Source: CAZUSU01 sp964623315
GTDB taxonomy: Bacteria > Patescibacteriota > Patescibacteriia > Magasanikbacterales > 2-02-FULL-50-9b
Direction of reading: 5' to 3'
DNA length: 8,869 nucleotides
NCBI GenBank assembly: GCA_964623315.1
Contig: CAZUSU010000048.1
Span: 1 to 8,869, forward strand
Shown: positions 5,513 to 8,869 of the stretch, in pieces
How the letters are laid out: each line of letters begins with the position of its first letter
How positions within the stretch are numbered: position 1 is the stretch's first letter
Translations under genes and position numbers: made by a program
Notes under the pieces: generated by a model
The model's input: only the letters and a program-made list of their open reading frames with translations
The model's database searches: none
What the model was told of the DNA's origin: nothing

Positions 5513-6444
5513 CGCAGTGATTGAATTTTTTGTTCCACCATTTTTTGCATGGCGTGGCGCGCCGGCGCAAGAAAATCTCGTGGATTGATGCTTTTACTTT
5601 TTTTCAATAGCGCTGTGCGCAGTGCACCGGTAAATGCCAAACGTAAATCGGTGTCCGTGTTGACTTTTGCAATACCACGCGCTACAGCCGCGCGAATTTG
5701 TGACATCGGCACACCGATCGCATCGTGCGCACGCACGCAATCGCCCATTCGTGAACACTGCGCATGCAAAGCAACAATATGCGCGTGCGGCAATGAGCTG
5801 GCGCCGTGCAGAACAAGCGGCACGGACGTTTGTGCGGCAATTTCTCCGAGTCGCTTTAGATCAAGGCGGGGTTTTTCGCCGCGTGCATATTTTACGGCGC
5901 CGTGCGACGAGCCAATTGAAACGGCCAGCGCGTCGCAACCTGTTTCTGAAACAAATTTTTTAACCTGCGCGGGATCGGTAAAAAGTGCGGCGCGGCGTGC
6001 GACATTCAGCGCATCTTCAATGCCGGCGACTGGTCCCAGTTCTGCTTCAACGCTCATACCGCGGCGATGCGCCAGCTCAACAATACGGCGGGTTACCCGA
6101 ATATTTTTCTGCAACGATTCACGCGACGCATCTATCATGACGCTTGTGTACCAACCAGATTTTATGATGCGTTCAACGAGCGCCGCGTCCGTGCCATGAT
6201 CCAAATGAATCACCACAGGCACACGCCCCGCCGCCTGCGCCGCGACCTGCGCAATGCCGGCGAGATATTCAAGACCGCCGTAATCAAGCGCGCCAGACGA
6301 TGTTTGCATAATAACCGGTCGCCGTGTGGCAACGGCCCCGCCAACGATGGCCTGTGCCGTTTCTAAATTATAAAAATTAAAGGCACCAACGGCGCGGTGT
6401 GCGCGGCGTGCGGCGGGTAGAATGTCACGAAGCGTTGCGAGCAT
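5509..6444 (-). CDS. fba: Class II fructose-bisphosphate aldolase
   Basis: A zinc-dependent aldolase that reversibly splits fructose 1,6-bisphosphate into dihydroxyacetone phosphate and glyceraldehyde 3-phosphate. The 311-aa chain carries AFNFYNLE (21-28), the catalytic HLDHG (80-84; Asp82 as acid-base, His83 as zinc ligand), SVMIDASR (101-108), VEAELG (132-137), SIGSSHGAVK (176-185) with zinc ligand His181, LVLHGASSLP (210-219) with His213, and KVNTDTDLR (260-268) binding phosphate. A longer segment between the last two motifs, ending in GVPMSQI, resembles the CbbA-type branch more than the short E. coli type. Tagatose-bisphosphate aldolase activity cannot be excluded. It follows the sugar kinase gene after 3 nt (TAA-TAT-ATG), with no Shine-Dalgarno, so it is probably co-transcribed from the promoter at 7439-7447. 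It is convergent with the transketolase genes, whose products feed the same triose and hexose phosphate pool. Confidence 0.88.
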   Translation of the reverse strand: MLATLRDILPAARRAHRAVGAFNFYNLETAQAIVGGAVATRRPVIMQTSSGALDYGGLEYLAGIAQVAAQAAGRVPVVIHLDHGTDAALVERIIKSGWYTSVMIDASRESLQKNIRVTRRIVELAHRRGMSVEAELGPVAGIEDALNVARRAALFTDPAQVKKFVSETGCDALAVSIGSSHGAVKYARGEKPRLDLKRLGEIAAQTSVPLVLHGASSLPHAHIVALHAQCSRMGDCVRAHDAIGVPMSQIRAAVARGIAKVNTDTDLRLAFTGALRTALLKKSKSINPRDFLAPARHAMQKMVEQKIQSLR

Positions 6445-6447
6445 ATA

Positions 6448-7425
6448 TTAAATTTCATGGCCACACGCGTGGCGATATTTTTTATGAAAAGCGACAAAAC
6501 CGGCGCGGGTGAGTAATCCGTGTTGTGGCCCGACATACATAATAACGGATGAAGCGTTCATAGTCCCCCAGCACATTGCTTCGGGTATTGTTTTTTTGCA
6601 TAGACGCGCCGCAATAAATCCGGTGGCAAATGCATCACCGGCTCCCGTGCGTTCCACAATTTTTGTTTTAGGAATATCGGAAAAATAAATTTTTCCGGTT
6701 ACTCCCTCAAGCGCATACGCGCCGTTCTGACCGTCCGTAATAACCACCACGCGCGGACCATGCTTATGCAATGACATCAGATATTCGCGTAGGGTGTCGC
6801 GTACGCCCACAATGCGCGCCGCCTCTTCTTTATTCACAAATAAAATTCCCGTTGCGGCGAGAATTGGTGCCAGCGTGCGCAGACCGGCACGCAACTGATA
6901 CGTCCCCGGATTAAACGCCAGTAGTGAGCCGTTGCGTTGCGCATATGCGGCTATTTGTTTGTTGTACGCACCGTGGTGTTCGCCAACGGAGGTGTAATAC
7001 ACGGCACGCGCGGCAGGTAATCGCGCCGACAACGAATACTGGCGTGGCGCATGATACACAAAAATGGTGCGCTCGCCTTTAAAACTTAACACCGTGGATG
7101 CGTTGGTTTGTAATTTTTTATTAAGCACCACATATCGAGTGTTAACTTTTTCGCGTTTTAATTTTTCGTAAATCCACTCGCCGGATCCGTCATCGCCAAG
7201 TGTAGTAACCAGCGCCGTTTTTAAACGCAGCCGCGCGCTCCCGATGGCATTATTTGCCGCATTACCCGCTACGGTACGATGCATTTTGTGTACCGGCAAC
7301 TTGTCCGCATAATTGACGCACAACAAACACCGTTCTTTTTGTAATGAACAGTTTACCTGCGCATCATCAATAAACAAAAAGGTATCAATGGTGGCGTCGC
7401 CAATGGTGATAAGGTCGTAGGGCAT
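6448..7425 (-). CDS. PfkB-family carbohydrate kinase
   Basis: A ribokinase-fold enzyme transferring phosphate from ATP to a sugar, sugar phosphate or nucleoside. From the ATG at 7425 it is 325 aa. It shows IGDATIDTF (8-16), the first PfkB signature AGNAANNAIGSARL (53-66), TLGDDGSG (75-82), FNPGTYQL (171-178), FVNKEEAA (196-203), VITDGQNGAYA (228-238), and the second signature ERTGAGDAFATGF (258-270) with catalytic Asp264. The segment at 26-46 with Cys26, Cys33 and Cys36 before the first signature resembles an insert seen in Patescibacterial members. The in-frame ATG at 7470 would overlap the nuclease gene and lie upstream of the promoter, so the later ATG is preferred. Specificity cannot be read from the sequence: coupling to aldolase suggests a phosphofructokinase-like role, while ribokinase or adenosine kinase would suit the pentose phosphate context. 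No Shine-Dalgarno is visible. Confidence 0.85.
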   Translation of the reverse strand: MPYDLITIGDATIDTFLFIDDAQVNCSLQKERCLLCVNYADKLPVHKMHRTVAGNAANNAIGSARLRLKTALVTTLGDDGSGEWIYEKLKREKVNTRYVVLNKKLQTNASTVLSFKGERTIFVYHAPRQYSLSARLPAARAVYYTSVGEHHGAYNKQIAAYAQRNGSLLAFNPGTYQLRAGLRTLAPILAATGILFVNKEEAARIVGVRDTLREYLMSLHKHGPRVVVITDGQNGAYALEGVTGKIYFSDIPKTKIVERTGAGDAFATGFIAARLCKKTIPEAMCWGTMNASSVIMYVGPQHGLLTRAGFVAFHKKYRHACGHEI

Positions 7426-7438
7426 AATGATGGAGGGT

Positions 7439-7447
7439 ATTATACCA
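7439..7447 (-). promoter_or_regulatory. Extended -10 promoter of the kinase-aldolase pair
   Basis: On the minus strand TGGTATAAT is a perfect extended -10 element. It overlaps the stop codon of the upstream nuclease gene (7440-7442) and lies 13 nt before the ATG at 7425, giving a predicted leader of only about 7 nt. No good -35 is seen at 16-18 nt, as is common for extended -10 promoters. Confidence 0.6.
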
Positions 7448-8855
7448 CTACTTGCACTGAAATAATCCAATCCCGCAAAAATTTGGTGGCGCGCACGTCG
7501 TCTTCGTTATATTGCAAAATGGTTTTTAATATTTCGCGGTCACCCGTTTTTACCCACTCTTCATACCAAAAAATGCTTTGTGCGCCGCCGGCTTTTTTGC
7601 TGTCCCAATGAAAACCCAAGAATTTACCGACCTGCTTTAATCCGTAAAAATAGAGTGGAAATACAAAATCGTTTTTTATGGGGTCGTTGAGGTCAAACAG
7701 ACGCGCAGAAAAACGCGCCAGATGTTCGTGGTCTGCGGGCGTCATCAGTGCCGCATGTTTTTTTGTAAACATCGTGAGGCGCGATTTTTCATATGGCGCA
7801 TAATGAAACACCACAAACTCGGGTGGCAGGGTGGCAAGCCAATCCAAAAAAGCGCGCCACATTACCCCTTCATCTTCCGGCTGTTCGGCAACAAACGGAA
7901 GATATTGGTCCGGAGCGCCACTCGTGCCTTCAATTAAAATGCCAAATAAATATTCCACACCAAGCAAAGGGTCGCCTTCAATATCAAAATGCAACTGCAG
8001 TGGCGCCGCGGGGATGTGAGGTGCACGACGCGTAATAATCTGGCCGGTCATAAGCGACTCGGCTTGTAATTTCATGCGCAAAAGGCCGTTCTGTTTTAAA
8101 AAAGGAATTGAATCGCCGAGCGCTACCGGATCCATTGCGCGCGCGTCTGCCACCGTGTGAATGCCGTGGGTGTGGAGCGCGGCGAGCGAGCGTTTATCTA
8201 CTTTGTACAGGAGCGCGATATCCTGCGCTTCTTCTGCCTGACGCACACATTCATTGAACCACGGCGAATTCATGCACGCTTTGGTCAGCTGGAGCGGCGG
8301 TTTTTCGCCGCCCACGATGCGCTCAATTTTTTCCAGTGTATCAAAAAATTTTTGCTCAAAGGTGGCGATGTCAAATTCGTGTAACCGCCCGTCTATCGTT
8401 ATGACGCCGGCGCGCGCCGGACGCACGCGCGTGGTGCTTTCAAGCAGTAACGCGTATAAAAAAAGTTGGAATTTATGTTCTTCTTTGAGGTCGTGACTGG
8501 ATTTAATATCTACCGGCTGGTATGAGCCGTCCGGCTGTTTAATGAGTAAGTCAGGGACACCTTCGTAATGCGCGTCGCGCATGCGACCTTGATAAATAAT
8601 GTCAGCGCCGCTTTTAAGCGCGCGTTTTGTTTCTGTCAGCGCGCCGTCCCAATCCGTTGCCATAATTTTTGTGACGACGCGATCGGCGGCAAACGTGACC
8701 ATAAATTTTTCTTCGTGCGCCACGCCCTGCTCCAATAATTTTTCCTGCAGTTCACTCATTTCGCCTCTTTTTTCCGGATCGCCAAATCGATCAAACCATG
8801 GCCAGTGCGGGCAGGTGGCATATTGATAAAAAATTTGCGGGGAAATGCGACGCAT
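7440..8855 (-). CDS. TM0106-type RecB-family nuclease with RNase H-like exonuclease domain
   Basis: A 471-aa two-domain nuclease. The N-terminal part is a RecB/Cas4-type PD-(D/E)xK domain: QGVAHEE (43-49) with His47, GVPDLL (99-104) with Asp102, VDIKSS (115-120) as the D-x-K pair, and QLFLY (130-134) as the Q-x-x-x-Y motif. Next comes a helix-hairpin-helix-like segment at about 210-245 (ALHTHGIHTVADA). The C-terminal part is an RNase H-like DEDD exonuclease fold of the RNase_H_2 type: HFDIEGDP (289-296) with Asp291 and Glu293, FHYAPYE (350-356), FDLND (387-391), YGLKQVGKFLGF and YNEDDVRAT (449-457) with Asp452/Asp453. Cys15, Cys194 and Cys203 sit where family members often have iron-sulfur ligands, but the expected extra Cys is Ser197. 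The start at 8855 fits the family; no upstream stop is visible in the remaining 14 bases, so it could extend. The role is probably DNA repair or processing, but is not established for the family. Confidence 0.82.
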   Translation of the reverse strand: MRRISPQIFYQYATCPHWPWFDRFGDPEKRGEMSELQEKLLEQGVAHEEKFMVTFAADRVVTKIMATDWDGALTETKRALKSGADIIYQGRMRDAHYEGVPDLLIKQPDGSYQPVDIKSSHDLKEEHKFQLFLYALLLESTTRVRPARAGVITIDGRLHEFDIATFEQKFFDTLEKIERIVGGEKPPLQLTKACMNSPWFNECVRQAEEAQDIALLYKVDKRSLAALHTHGIHTVADARAMDPVALGDSIPFLKQNGLLRMKLQAESLMTGQIITRRAPHIPAAPLQLHFDIEGDPLLGVEYLFGILIEGTSGAPDQYLPFVAEQPEDEGVMWRAFLDWLATLPPEFVVFHYAPYEKSRLTMFTKKHAALMTPADHEHLARFSARLFDLNDPIKNDFVFPLYFYGLKQVGKFLGFHWDSKKAGGAQSIFWYEEWVKTGDREILKTILQYNEDDVRATKFLRDWIISVQVVV

Positions 8856-8869
8856 GGATGAAAGGTTAC

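Noticed and set aside
5481..5516. A terminator at the transketolase/aldolase junction (TGCGC with GCGCA, inner CGGC with GCCG).
   Set aside because: Stems are only 4-5 bp with an asymmetric internal loop, and the T run begins about 10 nt after the stem, so it is not a convincing terminator.
5549..6366. Long plus-strand frames opposite the aldolase gene (for example 5549-6199).
   Set aside because: They are shadows of the aldolase coding sequence, which has all family motifs in its own frame, and their peptides show no recognisable domain.

Overview
The window reads as a stretch of a compact bacterial chromosome, most likely from a Candidate Phyla Radiation (Patescibacteria) genome. This is inferred from three things: genes packed with 1-3 nt gaps or short overlaps, an almost complete lack of Shine-Dalgarno sites, and the particular protein types present (C39-like peptidase end, split transketolase, TM0106-type RecB/RNase H nuclease). 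TGA acts as a normal stop, so there is no sign of the Gracilibacteria/Absconditabacteria code. No rRNA, tRNA, IS element or CRISPR array is visible.

Layout. Positions 1-239 hold the C-terminal end of a C39-like peptidase. Positions 240-713 are an intergenic region that appears to contain a complete small minus-strand gene of unknown function (310-582), with its own promoter, the only clear ribosome binding site in the window, and a terminator. Its promoter overlaps the divergent promoter of the plus-strand genes. The plus strand then carries rpiB, a divergent ribulose-phosphate 3-epimerase-like gene, a thioredoxin reductase-like flavoprotein, a PP2C phosphatase, and the N- and C-terminal halves of a split transketolase. 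These converge on a minus-strand pair, class II fructose-bisphosphate aldolase and a PfkB-family sugar kinase, with the two stop codons sharing one CTAG. The window ends with a RecB/RNase H dual-domain nuclease gene on the minus strand.

How the genes fit together. RpiB, the epimerase-like protein and the transketolase cover much of the non-oxidative pentose phosphate pathway. Aldolase links its products to lower glycolysis, and the kinase could feed sugar or nucleoside phosphates in. No transaldolase and no classical PfkA is present here. The reductase and PP2C phosphatase are translationally overlapped and sit inside this carbon block, which suggests redox and phosphorylation control close to central metabolism; that link is inference. 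Three promoters share a GGTATA(A/C)T -10 box, two of them lying 11-13 nt from the start codon, so near-leaderless transcripts are likely.

The most novel-looking items are the isolated small gene with its full expression cassette, the paired GCGGC(C/T)AACA repeats over the two divergent start sites, and the epimerase-like protein that keeps its metal ligands but has lost the family's phosphate-binding loops. I did not find a clear defence or mobile system.
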